64,000 bases of DNA from Hydrangea macrophylla (lineage: Eukaryota; Streptophyta; Magnoliopsida; Cornales; Hydrangeaceae): positions 68,984,864-69,048,863 of the forward strand of contig CM066993.1 of the NCBI GenBank assembly GCA_033977485.1. The letters are read 5' to 3'. Made by a program: the position numbers and the translations under genes. The notes below the pieces were generated by a model that saw only the letters and a program-made list of their open reading frames with translations, was not told where the DNA came from and did not search any database. Shown here in pieces: positions 44,506-57,077 of the stretch (its first letter is position 1; every line of letters begins with the position of its first letter).

Positions 44506-47500
44506 GTGGTGGAAGCCACAAGCAAAAATGTGGACGCCACCGACGGGCAGACCGATCGGCCCAAGATCACCATCTTGAGGCCGAAAGGCCATCAGATTGA
44601 GGAAGGATTGAAGACCGGACTAGTCAAAGTTGTGTTTAAAAAACCAACATACCAGATGTCCCAGCATCTGAAGCCCTTGTACGTGAAAGGACATATTGAG
44701 AGTGTCCCAATAAATAGGATCATTATTGATGGTGGGTCTACCATCAACATCATGCCTCAAATAATGTTGAGGATCCTTCAAAAGTCTGAGTCGGAGCTAA
44801 TTCCGACCGAAATGAATGTCCAAAGCTTCACGGGGCCACCTTCAAGAACCAAGGGTATCCTACCCCTTGAACTGACCGTTGGTAGTAAAATGGTCATGAC
44901 TGCTTTTTTCATTGTAGAAACATCGGCGGCCTATAATGCATTACTCGGCCGAGATTAGATACACCCAAACTACTGCATTCCCTCCACACTCCATCAGTTG
45001 CTGATTTTCTGGAGAGGTGATGAGGTGGAAGTGGTTGAAGCAGATACCAAGCCATTTATAGCCCGGGTGCAGACGGCCGATGCAGTCTTGTATGAAGATG
45101 ACATCAGGCCAGTTAAGTTGTTGGGTTGTAACAAAATGGGAAGACCGAACATGGTGACCTTCCTTAAAGGAAATTTGCCGGACATGAAAGCGTATTACCA
45201 CAATCTCATTCGGACAGAAGAATCAAGGCCAGTTGAGATCATCGAACAGGAGGATGTCCATGGAGACTCCGATAATTGAAGAACAGAAGCTGCTGGCCTT
45301 GAGGGCCAGCATGGCCAGATGGTGTGCATACTTGGCCGATAGAAGATTGGAAATCGGCCCTGTGGACGGAATGATTAATCTGGCCGACTGTATTTATGAA
45401 GAGGAAGCGCCCAGGGAGGAAGAGATTCAAATAGACGAGTTGGAAACGGCCACGGAAAAGCTCGATGATTTAAAGGCCGATGTCCAAGACCTTCTCTTGG
45501 AAGTCAACCTAGGCAGAGAAGGAGAGCACAAACCCACTTATGTAAGTCAGATGCTGGATCCGCAGTGTCAGGCCGAGTTGATCGCACTCCTGCACAAGTA
45601 TAAAGATTCTTTCGCCTGGGAATATGACGAAATGCCAGGTTTATCTAGGGAACTGGTGGAACACCAATTGCCAATTAAACTGGGGTTCAGGCCGTTCAAG
45701 CAGCTACCTCGGCGCATGTCACCAGAGGTAACACTGAAGGTGAAAGAAGAGATTGAGAGACTATTGGACGCTGGCTTCATTCGAACAGCCCGATATGTTG
45801 AATGGGTCTCGAATGTGGTCCAAGTGGTAAAGAAGAATAGGAAGCTGAGGGTTTGCATTGACTTCAGAAATTTAAACTTGGCTACCCCAAAAGATGAGTA
45901 TCCCATACCCATGGTCGATCAGTTAATCGATTCGGCCGCTAAACATAAAATTTTATCATTTATGGACGGGCACTCGGGATATAACCAGATCTACATCGCC
46001 GAAGAGGATGTCTCGAAGACTGCCTTTCGGTGCCCGGGGGAAATTGGAACCTTTGAATGGGTTGTCATGCCTTTCGGGCTGAAGAACGCTAGAGCTACCT
46101 ATCAACGGGAAATGAATTCAATCTTCCATGATATGATCGGACAATTCATGGAGGTTTACATAGATGATGTGGTGGTAAAGTCAGGAGGTAACGCCGATCA
46201 TTTGAGGGATTTGGAAAAAGCATTTGAAAGAATGCGCGCTCACAGACTAAAGATGAACCCTCTCAAATGTGCATTCGGTGTAACAGTAGGGAATTTCTTA
46301 GGTTTCCTAGTACATCAAAGGGGGATAGAGATTGACAAAAATAAGGCTCGGGCTATCCAGGCAGCAAAGCCACCAGCTAATAAGAAAGAGCTACAGAGGT
46401 TGCTCGGATAGATCAATTTCCTGAGAAGATTTATATCAAACTGTGCAGGGAAGACCCAAGTATGGACCCCACTATTGAAGATCAAGACCGATGAAGACTT
46501 CAAATGGGAAGACAACCATCAATAAGCCTTTGAGGGAATCAATCAATATTTGTCAACCCCCCCAGTATTAATGCCACCCAAGAAGGGTAGGTACCTGAAA
46601 TTGTATATATCGGCCTCTGACTGCTCTATAGGAAGTATGTTAGCTCAAGATAACGAGCAAGGCAACGAGCATGCCGTTTATTATGTAAGTAGAATTTTAA
46701 CTCCAATCGAGCAGCGCTATACGCCGATTGAGAAGTTATGCTTGGCATTGTATTTTTCCTCACAAAAGTTGAGAACATATATGCTACCTGTTTCCACTTA
46801 CATAATATGTCAAACTGACGTGATAAAATACATGTTGTCAAGACCAATCATGCGAGGCCGAATTGGAAAATGGACCCTGGCCTTTATGGAATTTGCCATC
46901 CAATACCGATCCCAGTAATCGGTGAAAGGCCAGGCCATAGCCAATTTCTTGGCTGATCACCCAGATCCTATTGATTTGGGAGAACTGCCTCTAACACCCA
47001 AAATCCTGAGCACGTCTTTAGTCCTATGGACGTTAATTTTTTACGGTTCCAAAAATGCAGAGGGTGCTGGGGCAGGTGTGGTGATTGTATCACCCAAGTA
47101 CAAAAAGACAAAAATGTCATTTCGGCTCAATTTCAAATGCACTAATAATCAGGCCGAATACGAAGCACTTATCATCGGACTAGAGATACTCCTCGAAATG
47201 GGGGCATCGTCTGTGCACATAAAAGGAGACTCAGGGCTGGTTATCGGCCAGATTGCTAGAGAGTTTCAGATACAAAGTTGGGAGCTCTGCCCGTTCCACG
47301 CTGTGGCCACTCAACTCATGGAAACATTTGATGATATTAGCGTGAGTTACATTCCAAGAACCAGAAATACCGAGGCCGATAAGTTGGCAAAAACAGGATC
47401 AGCCTCATCTTCTCAGAAGAACGTAGAAGACCAACTTATCACTGTTCATGTCCGATTATTACCGTCCGTTGCAAAGAGAGGTTGATATGCTACTACCAAT

Positions 47501-48852
47501 TCGGTCTTGATGGAGGACGACGATTAGAGAATCCCCATTATTGAATACCTAATTCACCCAAATGTCAGGGAAACCGAAGAGTTAGACTGTTTGCTGTCCG
47601 ATTCGTGGTGCTCGATGGAGAATTATTCAAGAAACCAATCGGTGACGATGTGATCTTGAGATGTCTAGGGAAGAAGTAGGCTATGTAGGTTATGGTCGAG
47701 GTACACGAAGGGATTTGTGGGGCACATCAGGCCAGCACAAAGATGAAGTGGTTGTTGAGAAGGTACAATTATTACTGGCCCGACATGTTGAAAGATTGTA
47801 TCAGTTATGCTAAGGGATGCCAAGCTTGCCAGAAGCATGATCCGATCCAGCATGTGCCAGCTAAAGAGCTACAACCTGTAATCAAACCATGGCCGTTTAG
47901 AGGATGGGCGATGGATTTAATTGGCAAAGTCCTACCGCCATCATCGGGCCAACACTGTTTCATTATAGTGGCTACAGACTACTTTACTAAGTGGGCTGAG
48001 GCCATACCTTGTAGAACGGTGACTCAGGCCACCGTCATAAAATTCATTAAAGAACACATTATCCATAGGTTCGGCCTTCCAGAAACAATCACGGCCGACC
48101 AAGGATCCGTGTTTACAGGAACGGAAACATCGGCCTTTGCAGAAAGTAGGGGGATCAAAATTCTCAATTCTACACCCTATTATGCACAAGCTAACGGACA
48201 GGCCGAGTCCACTAACAAGATCCTCAAGGGTATCATTGAGAAGATGATTGTTGAAAATCCTAGGGAATGGGACAAGCTCTTGTCCGAAGCGTTATGGGCC
48301 TATCGGACATCTAAAAGGTCAAGTACTGGGGTCACACCGTTCATGCTGACTTATGGGCATGACGTTATGTTACCTATGGAAGTTACAGTCCGATCAGCCA
48401 GAAGAGCTTTACAAAATCAGCTAGAGCCCGCTGAATACACAGAGGCTATGATAGCTGAATTAGAAGGGCTCAATGAAATGAGGCTCGCGGCCTTAGATTC
48501 ATTGAAAGTGCAAAAGCAATGGGCAGCCCGAGCGTATAATAAAAGGGTGAATGAGAAGTCTTTTTGCACAGAGGATTTGGTATAGAAGGCCATGTTACCT
48601 ATTGGAGATAAGGATAACCGTTACGGTAAATGGTCGGTTAACTGGGAGGGCCAGTTCATCGTCCATCAAGTCAAGAGAGGTGGTGCCTACAGGCTACGTG
48701 ATTTAGATGGAACGGTTCATGGCCGATTAATCAATGGTCAGTATTTAAAGTCTTATTATCCTACGTTATGGGAGACCATTGACCTGGACTATAAACCAAA
48801 TCCTGGGTTGGATTATGATCAATTGATCAATTATGAACCTGAGCCCGAATGA
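44506..48852 (+). pseudogene. Pol of element C: protease, RT, two RNases H, integrase
   Basis: Protease: IIDGGSTINIMP at about 44725. Reverse transcriptase (45233-46411): LRVCIDFRNLNLATPKDEYP, FMDGHSGYNQI and the catalytic YIDDVVVKS. First RNase H: LYISASDCSIGSMLAQ. Second, archaeal-like RNase H (46922-47485): TNNQAEYEALIIGL, but FYGS where the family has FDGS, so a catalytic Asp seems lost. Integrase (47692-48852): a zinc region (GICGAHQ..., CQACQKH), AMDLIGK, TADQGSVFTG, NGQAESTNKILKGI, and a C-terminal WEGQFIVHQVKRGGAYRL. Stops include TAG at 44956, 46409, 47525 and 48583 and TAA at 46523 and 46918. Several replace a Trp or Gln expected from the family. Confidence 0.9.
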
Positions 48853-48987
48853 TTGAAAAGAAAACATCGTTTTGTATTAATAGGCTGAGCACAGCTTACT
48901 TACAATAATGATGAAAAAAGAAATTTTTATACAAGTACAAAATAGGAGTCGGCCTCTAGGCCGACCCAAAATTCCTAAGCTTAGCCT

Positions 48988-51900
48988 TCAGGTCCTCCCT
49001 TTTTTTAGCTTTTGGGCCCAAGCTTGGGATATCGGGACACTGGCTTGCAGTTGATCACTACACTTTTGAGCATCACCACCAAGTAAAGACAGTGCTTCAT
49101 CAATTTTCCCAAGGGCGGCGTTGTTGGTGACAACCTTGGCCTCACATTGGGCGAGCTGAGCTTTTAGTGCAGTAATACGGGACTGTTGCCAGGAGTCCCT
49201 TGCTAACACTTGAGTCCGAGAGGCCTTCCCCGCTTCAAACTTAGCTTTGTCCCCTTCCAGAAACTTCAAGGCCTTCTGCTGCGAGCCCAAGTAAAGCTCA
49301 GCATCAGCTTGAATCTTCATGGCCGATCGGTCCACGAGACGACAACTGGGGAGTCTTTCTTGCATCTCGTGGAGTAAGCATAGCTGCCCGTCAGAAAGTG
49401 AAGGATCAGCCATGAGAGTGTTCAAGGCTGCTTCAACGTCAGTAGCAGCAGGCAGGCTAGAAAGGTCCTGATCAGCAAGCCCAAAGAGTAGATCCTTGGC
49501 TTGTTGAAGGCGCGAAGGTAAAACGGCTTCGGGCTCCAGGGGGCCAAGGTCAAAAGCTCTTAGGTCCAGGGCGGAGAAGAAGTCATTGAAGGGAATGGGT
49601 AGCTCTGGACCCATGGGATCGGCCTGTTCAAAAGAATAAGCAGTTAGAAGTGCTCTAAGATTTTATGAATGAAGTAAAGTAGATGCTTCAATACCTGAGC
49701 GTGAGAACCAAGTGAGGCCGAGATCTCTTTACGAACATCGGCCTCACTGGGTTGAGAAGTTGTTGGTTGAGAGGAAGATTGAGCCAGTGCAAAAGAGGAA
49801 GAAGCATGGCCGGTCTCTACCCCTAGACTGGTTGAGGCCGTCGTTGCCTGTAATACTTCAGCCTCTGGAATTGAGCCCGAATCATCAGCACTGGCCTCGA
49901 CCCGTAAAATTGTAGAATCTTCAGGAGGGTTAGCCTCGGTCACGACCGGTTCCACTGTAACGGGAACGGAAGATCCGGTGGCTGCAGTAGGTTCCCCTTG
50001 CCCGGAGGGAGCTCCAACTTCAGTGTGGACGGCCTGGTCAACTTCTTCCCCAACTGTCTCCGTAATAACTCCAGCATCGGCCACGCCCTCACTGCTGGAA
50101 GAGAGGATGACTTGCTCAAGAGCTTGGCTGGAAGGAGCAATGTCTTCATTTCCACTTGAAGGAGTTAGCGAAGGCACGATGTGAAGTGGCATTACTCTCA
50201 CGGCGACCCGTTCCAGATAGGCCGCCGCGGACGCTGGTGATGTAGGAAGAGGTGGAGGAAGAGTCTGAGGCAGACTTGGGAGTGGTAGGTCCTCTCCAGA
50301 GTCCTCATCAGCAAGCTGAAAATCAGAGGAAGGGGATTAGGGCTGAAAAGAACAAAATCGGGCTTAACAGCTAAAAATGTTGTAAATCTACCTGAGTTGA
50401 GGCCGGGGTGGTTTTCTGTTTCTTTTGAACAGGCCCCTTGCCCGTAGCTGGCTGGCGGGCCGGTCTCTTGGCCACTTGTTTGCGCTGGACTTGAGCTGGT
50501 GCTGGTGCAGGAGTATCGGCCTCAGTGACCGATGATGCAGTGAAAAGTACAAGGGCCTCAGCAGCAGTGTCTTTAAATATATTGCTTGCCCGGTCACCCT
50601 ACCACTGGGTGAATTCTTCTGACACCACAGGCCGGGCAGAGAAGGGCGTGAAGTTGAATGCCGCTTTGAGCCTGTCCGACCGTTCTTTTATTTTCTTCAC
50701 CTGCCCGTCATTGACGATAAGGCCACATTCTACCCAGTCAACATTGATAGTGACGCCAGGGGGAACGGGCACGAGTTGGGTAAGCCCGAATTGGCGGGCA
50801 TAGAGGGAAGCAAAGTAATATTCTGCCCCGCACTTATTGTTGGCCGATGGAATGCTTGGACTGAAAATAATGTCTCTAGCTACTAAGTAGCTAGAGAAGA
50901 TTTCGTTGTAGGTGGATTGGGTGCCCGAGCCGCAATTAGAAGGGTTATTGGAGAGTTGAAGAAAAGAAGAAAATTGAAGTAAGAAGAAAGGGGTGAAGAG
51001 GTTTATATCCCGGGAGGAGCAACCCTGATAGAAGAAAGTAAAACACTCCTCAAAGGAGTGTGAAGAAGGTGCTACGTCCATGAATTGTACGGCAGAGATA
51101 GGAACATCGGCCAATTGGCGAATGGCTGGTTGAAATTCAGGAAAGTAGGAGTGCAGCCAAAGTTGGAGAATCCATATCGGGCTTCCACCAGCTCCAAAGC
51201 CCGATGGACAAAATCGGTTATGCCTCGGACCAAGTGTGCCCAAACAAGCGTAGTCATGGCCAAGGGCTTCCCTGATGCAAGAGCCAAGGCCAAGGTGGTG
51301 TATTCTTTGGTGATGGCTTGGCTGGCCGAGCAGAAGAGGTACTTGTTGAGCCAGTAAATGAGAAAGGCGGTATGTTCAGCATCGGACACCTCCGTCTCAT
51401 CTGCACCAATGCAGGCAGTCAGAAAGCCTCCGTAGGCTGTGATCGGTCTGTGCGAAATGGCCCCGTCCCTGATAATTTCCTGTTGAGGGTAGGCAAAGCT
51501 GGCCATTCCGACGTCAAGCCCGGGGATGATTTCTGGCCCGTGGGGGCGAAGACCAAGCAGATAGTTGATGTTCTTGACGGTGGGAGCCATTGGTCCGCAG
51601 CGAAAAAGAAATCCATTGCAGGATGAGGACCAAAATAGAAAGGCAGAGAGAAGAAGAGGTCGGTCTATCTCAATTCTAGACCGACTGAGCATTATGGCAT
51701 CATAAATGCCCGTTTGTCTCCAGACTGTGGCCTTAGAGGCCGATACCCTAGTTACCCACTTCTCCCAGTCTGTAGCGGGGGTCGGCCAGCCTCGAATAGG
51801 TTGGTTAGCAGTCTGAATCTTGTTCTAGTGGGCAGGAACCTGTAGGAATGCTTCATTTTCAACCAGCGGAAACAGAGGAAGAAAAGCCGCCGGAGGATGG

Positions 51901-52097
51901 CCAAGAAATGCCGTTCCTAAGCCTGATGCTATTGGAGAGCCATCGGAGGAGCTGTAGGGGGTCAGATAGTCAGTGGAGATCTCAGCGGCATGGGCTTTGG
52001 ATAGAGTTCTGACCTCCCGGCATCGGTTTTACGGTGGTGGAACATCAACAAAGGTTTTCTTTCCTTTAGAAGAGGCCGGAGCGGTCTTAGGAGACAT
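48988..52097 (-). pseudogene. Antisense spliced gene for a PMD-domain protein in element C
   Basis: Opposite to gag-pol. Exons (minus): 52097-50392, 50315-49695, 49623-48988; introns of 76 and 71 bp are GT-AG, phase 0, with good plant consensus. Predicted about 985 residues. The N-terminal half matches the aminotransferase-like plant mobile domain: DWEKWVTRV, TGIYDAIMLSR, LLSAFLFWSSSCNGF, GPMAPTVKNINYLLGL, then GSPIWILQLWLHSYFPEF. A basic nuclear-signal-like KRPARQPATGKGPVQKKQK ends exon 1. Exon 2 is S/T/E-rich and disordered. Exon 3 has an alanine/lysine/glutamine-rich coiled-coil-like region and ends LKKGRT. PMD proteins are plant proteins often linked to transposons; some act in silencing or development. 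Lesions: TAA 52029, TAG 51825, TAG 50599 and a frameshift near 51190. Function in the element is unknown. Confidence 0.8.
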
Positions 52098-52393
52098 AGT
52101 TGCAAGGGAAAAGTTCGCCGGAAAAAATGGAGGTTTAGAGAGAGGAGCTCTGTTTCGCTTGAACTGTTTAGAGAGAGAGAGAGTAAGAGTGCAAATGGGT
52201 GTGGTAGGGCTTTTTGAATTCCTACTCTGCTTAAATACCGTGGTGTTGTAATCATGATGCATTAAATATGGAGTGACTGGTGGGATTCTCCATGATCTGA
52301 CATTCGCTGCATGCTTGACGCGTGGCAATTTTAAAATTCAAAACGTCACATCAACCAAGGCGGGACGTTTGATATGACCTTTTGGGGGGCAAT

Positions 52394-53498
52394 TGTTTGC
52401 ACCCAAAAACCGTCAATGGTTTTTGAGCCCGAGTTGCATGGAACTAAATAGAGGGGAGGCCGGGCTAAGGAATCAATGACTCATCGGACATAAATATAGA
52501 CGTGAGACCGATGATAGGTACAAGGCTGTTGGGTGTTGTGAGGAGAGCCCGATGGGAAAGATGAATGTGCGTGAGGATTATCGGGCTATGGAAAAATATA
52601 ACCCAATGCGCTAATAGCCCGATCGTGGAATGAAGCAACACGAAGCCCAATCGGACACTGTAAAGAAAGATGGGAGTAGTAGTCTGATTGGCCATGGGCA
52701 TTTAAAGAAAAGCGATTGGGTATGAGGGAAGGCATGGAAACAGGTAGAGCCCGATTCATCCAGGAGAATAAGTGACGAGGCCGATGGACTAAAAGGGGAA
52801 GCCGATGCCATCCACAGCTGTCAGGATGACACCACCTCAAAGTTTTGGAAACAAGAGTCCGTTCAGGAAAGGATCTGATCATGTCCAGCTGGATTTAGGC
52901 GTTTAATCCCTAAATTAAAGGGATTGATTCAATCAGGATCTGGATAAGGTAGGAGCCAGAGATAAGGAAGGTCTTTTCCAATCAGCCAATCAATCAAGCA
53001 GCTTAGGGCACAAGCTAAGGAATTTTTGTCCAATTAGGAACCATCTAAGGTCGCTATAAATATTCAGGCAGGCCAACCAAGCAAAGGACCCCGCGTCATC
53101 TCGAAACAGCATACACACTGCATTCGAAGCATTCAGCATTCAAAGCACTCTTTTAAGTTTTTATGTTTTCCAGCCTTTATAGCAAATAGGTCTGCCTTTT
53201 TTTGTTATTTCACTTTGTTCTTTTGGATAATCAGCCTGTTCTGGTTTGTTCTTTAGATATGTTTATTTTTTTCCAAACACTTAATAAAATCTTCGTTTTA
53301 TTAAACTGTTTGTGATTGGTTTACCTGTTAAACTCGACACTTTTTAGCTTGTGCGCTTCAGTACTGGTAAAGGATTTATGGTGAGGGTACTTTCCTACTC
53401 ACTATACACAATCACCCTGTTTAGAAGTCAGATTCACCAAGCCTTGTGTATCACTCACACAAGCAGATAGGAAATTAGTTTGCACGCACACACACACA

Positions 53499-53534
<36 letters not shown>

Positions 53535-53579
53535 GAACCACTGTTGGTTCTGGCACGCCCGCGCAAATTACAGCAAACA
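52394..53579 (+). repeat. 3' LTR of element C
   Basis: Partner of 40469-41624, starting directly after the polypurine tract. A CA/CAGA microsatellite at 53487-53532 accounts for most of the length difference. TATA-like TATAAATA at 53055. Confidence 0.9.
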
Positions 53580-55547
53580 CCTACCAGTCCATAACTCAAA
53601 AGGAGTTTTAGGGACTACCTTACTAGGAACCCGGTTTAATAAGTACATGACGGTCTTAAGTGCCTCCATCCACAATGATTCGGGTAAGGTAAAGTTACTT
53701 AACATACTCCTAACTATATCCATTAGTGTACGGTTACGCCTTTCAGCTACACCATTCTGCTGTGGCGTTCCAGGCATTGTGTATTGCTCACAAATACCAT
53801 GCCTTTCAAGGAATTTAGTAAAAGGACCAAGACACTGTCCAGATTCATTAAATCTACCATAATATTCACCACCTCTATCCGATCTGATGATTTTTACCTT
53901 TTTGTCTAATATTCTTTCAACTTCAGTGATAAACACCTCAAGAGCATTTATCGACTGAGATTTTTTATGTAATAAATGGACATAACCATAACGTGAAAAA
54001 TCATCGATAAAGGTGATAAAATACTTTTCACCACAAAAAGCTGATGTGGTGAAAGGTCCACAAATATCGGTATGGATAATCTCAAGAAGCTCTACACTTC
54101 TTGTGGCACCTTTCTTAGTGTGGTTGGTTTGCTTTCCTTTAAGCAATCCACACACACACCAAAGTCCGTGAAATCAAAATTTGGAAGGATTTCATCCTTT
54201 ACCAATCTTCCTAACCTTTCTCTGGATATATGACCCAGCCTTTTGTGCCACAAGACGGAGGAGTTTTCATTAATTGAGCTAAGTTTAGTTCCAACATTAG
54301 GATGCAGGGTCATAAGGGCTTCAGCAAAGTGAGAGTCAAGATTCAATTTGTATAAACCATCACACAATGAGCCAGAACCAATAAAACAATCATTCTTGAA
54401 CAAATTGAAACATCTCTTTCCAAACTTAAAGGAATAACCATCCATATCCAGTTTAGACAAAGAAATTAAATTGCGGGAAATAGAAGGTACATAAAGTGTC
54501 TGAAATAAATCTAAATAGACACCAGAATCTAAAAACAAATGAAAAGTTCTCACGGCCTCAACAGAAGCTTTGACCCGATTCCCTATGAACAAAAATCTCT
54601 CATTTGTCTCTATGGTTTGGGTTGTAAGGAATCCCTGCATCGAATTTAAAACATGAACAGTAGCACCAGAGTCAATCCACCAAGTATTAGATGGAACTTT
54701 AGCAAGATTTGATTTGAAACATACGAAAGCTGAAAGCTTACCTTTCTTTTCGAACCATTCCTTGCATTTTTGACAATCTTTCTGACGATGCCCAAATTTT
54801 CTACAAAAGAGGCGCCTATCTTTGTCACGTCCCACTTTATGAGCCTGATTAGCTTGAGCAGGCTCTTTTACTTCAGGTGGTACTTGTCTCTTGCCCTTTC
54901 CAAACTTCCTCCATTTCTTTTTAGCTTCATGAGTTATGAGATGAACAGAGTTATGTCCTTGCTGCTTAAGCCTTGCCTCTTCTTGTACAACCATATTGGC
55001 CAGTTCATTAACATTCCATTTATCCTTTATAGTGTTATAATGGATCTGGAATGGGCTATATTGAGGTGGCAAGGAATTCAAAATGAATTGCACAAGGAAG
55101 GACTCATCCACAATCATCCCCAAAGTCTTTAGTTTTGCAGCTAGATTAGTCATTTCAAGGATATGCTCATGCATTCCTTGCACCCCATCATATTTCATTG
55201 TGGTAAGTTGAGCCATTACTGTACCCGCAAGAGACTTATCAGCGGTACGAAAGCGCTCTCCCACAATTTTCATAAATTCCTTAGCATTGTCAGTTTGGGA
55301 AAGCGTTGACTTAATGTTGCTTGCAACAGTCATTCGCATAAACATACTGCTAAGTCTGTTCGATCTTTCCCAGGCTTTGTATAAGGCCTTTTTCCTCCTC
55401 ACTGCTTGAATTAGTAATAGCAGTGGGTTTTTCAATTTGGAGTGCTAAATCAAGATCCAGTACACCTAAGTGAAACTGAACTTGTTCACACCAGTCTGAA
55501 AAATTGGTTCCATTAAGTATCGGAACAGACGAAGCATGCGAGTGCAA
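53580..55547 (-). pseudogene. Copia gag, protease and integrase (element A)
   Basis: The gag start at 55547 (MHSHASSVPILNGTNFSDW) is followed by DNAKEFMKIVGERF and a zinc-knuckle remnant FCRKFGHRQKDC, in which the first cysteine of the usual CX2C is missing. Protease: WWIDSGATVHV. Integrase: HKRLGHISRERL with a CVDC pair, then [24 protein letters not shown] and [18 protein letters not shown], giving the catalytic D, D, E. Frameshifts are near 55390 and 54135. It is cut at 53580 by element C. It continues at 40468 on the other side of C. Confidence 0.9.
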
Positions 55548-56668
55548 TGATACGGGGACAGAAACTGCAATGGAAATAAATTCACCAATTAATGCTTTGA
55601 ATTATCAACATAAATAAAATGTTTAATCGTGGTTTTTACTTTTGGGTCAAAATCACAAATAAACAATTAATCAACATTAATAAGATATTTACTTGTGACT
55701 TTCACCTTTGGGTTAAAATCACAAAATAAATAATTTTCATCCATTATGGTGAATTTCTTCACCTAATAATGTATCCCTTAAATAAACTGTTGCCTTTAGC
55801 TGTACAGTTTTATTCCAATTCATTGAAATCCTTAAAATGATATACCTTTGGGTATTCATTTTTACATTTATAATGAATTGAATCATAATATTTGTAATAT
55901 CATCATCTAATAATTTCACTTGATTATCCATATATAATTCTTTATAGTTGAGCTACTTTGGTAGTCATCAACTATCTTTAATAATCATTAGTACCCAATT
56001 ACATAAATTAAAGGCATTATTTATTTATTTATATATTAATTCATTTATTTTTAATCACTACATTTAAAAATAAAGTAAACTGCTTCTCAAAAAAATGGGT
56101 AGTTTGTGGAACTTCGAACTCCTTACATTATATATGCGTATATATAAGCCACGGTTGGTAGTGGCATCTAATACTGGAGTTCATCTCCGAATTCCATTCC
56201 AAGTATAATTGGATGCAACATAAGTCATTATAGATATACACTGGGAAAAAGTGATAATAATGAAAGTTGGATATTGAATGCCATTTGGCATTACATAAAT
56301 GATTCTATGTCCAAGGCTATGAAAAATGCTATCACATCCAATGCAATCTGTGGCATTTTATAAAACTGTTTGAAGGGAAAAAAAATAGTTTGTAACTTCA
56401 TGGCATACGAAATCTAATTTTAGCAGTCATTATTTGAGTCACAGAGACTCCATTATTTGAGTTTAAAACTCAACAAAAATTGATTCGCTGAGAATCCATT
56501 ATTTGAGTTTAAAACTCTATAAGAGTTGATTCGCTGAGAATCATAAATTGAACAAATTAGGAAGAGGGGAAGAAGAATTCATGAGTATGAAAAATCATAA
56601 AAGCTCCCAACCAATTGTTATTAATCTTACCACAATTCAATACGCAATCGCATGTATGATAAACCCAT
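55548..56668 (-). other. Leader region of element A
   Basis: AT-rich, non-coding. It has a 46-bp tandem duplication at 56449-56543 (TCCATTATTTGAGTTTAAAA unit) and a looser one near 55620-55735. At 56565-56635 a minus-strand leader phrase (TTGGTTGGGAGCTTTTATGA) matches the one beside the plus-strand primer site at 56908, showing that the region beyond is inverted. Confidence 0.55.
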
Positions 56669-57077
56669 AATTCAAGCAGTGAGGAGGAAAAGGCCTTATA
56701 CAAAGCCTGGGAAAGATCGAACAGACTTAGCAGTATGTTTATGCGAATGACTGTTGCAAGCAACATTAAGTCAACGCTTCCCCAAACTGACAATGCTAAG
56801 GAATTTATGAAAATTGTGGGAGAGCGCTTTCGTACCACTGATAAGTCTCTTGCGGGTACACTAATGGCTTAACTTACCACAATGAAATATGATATGGTAT
56901 CAGAGCCTTGGTTGGGAGTTTTTATGATTTTTCATACTCAAGTTCAGTTTCATATAGGTGTACTGGATCTTGATTTAGCACTCCAAATTGAAAAACCCGC
57001 TGCTATTACTAATTCAAGCAGTGAGGAGGAAAAGGCCTTATACAAAGCCTGGGAAAGATCGAACAGACTTAGCAGCA
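56669..57077 (+). pseudogene. Inverted, partly duplicated gag and primer site of element A
   Basis: On the plus strand, opposite to the element, a gag piece (56669-56893, with ALYKAWERSNRLSSM and DNAKEFMKIVGERF) is followed by the primer site TGGTATCAGAGCC (56895-56907). Leader and gag start (VQFHIGVLDLDLALQIEKP to RLSSM) come next and abut the LTR at 57078. The repeated SSSEEEKALYKAW segment appears twice. The 5' end of A was therefore scrambled, perhaps by template switching or self-integration. Confidence 0.8.

Larger units (their letters stand above)
40469..53579 (+). mobile_element. Element C: Tat/Ogre-type Gypsy with antisense gene
   Basis: LTRs of 1,156 and 1,186 bp (TGTTTGCACCC...AGCAAACA) are flanked by CCTAC on both sides (40464-40468 and 53580-53584). 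Plus-strand gag-pol spans 41662-48852. It has two RNase H domains, the mark of the Tat lineage: one after the reverse transcriptase and an archaeal-like one before integrase. The 3.5 kb between pol and the 3' LTR carry a spliced gene on the opposite strand. A polypurine tract TTTTGGGGGGCAAT precedes the 3' LTR. LTR divergence is about 4% by eye. gag-pol has many stops and frameshifts. Confidence 0.9.

Noticed and set aside
49712..50184. Plus-strand open frames within element C's 3' region
   Set aside because: Shadows of exon 2 of the antisense gene; no splice sites or motifs on the plus strand.
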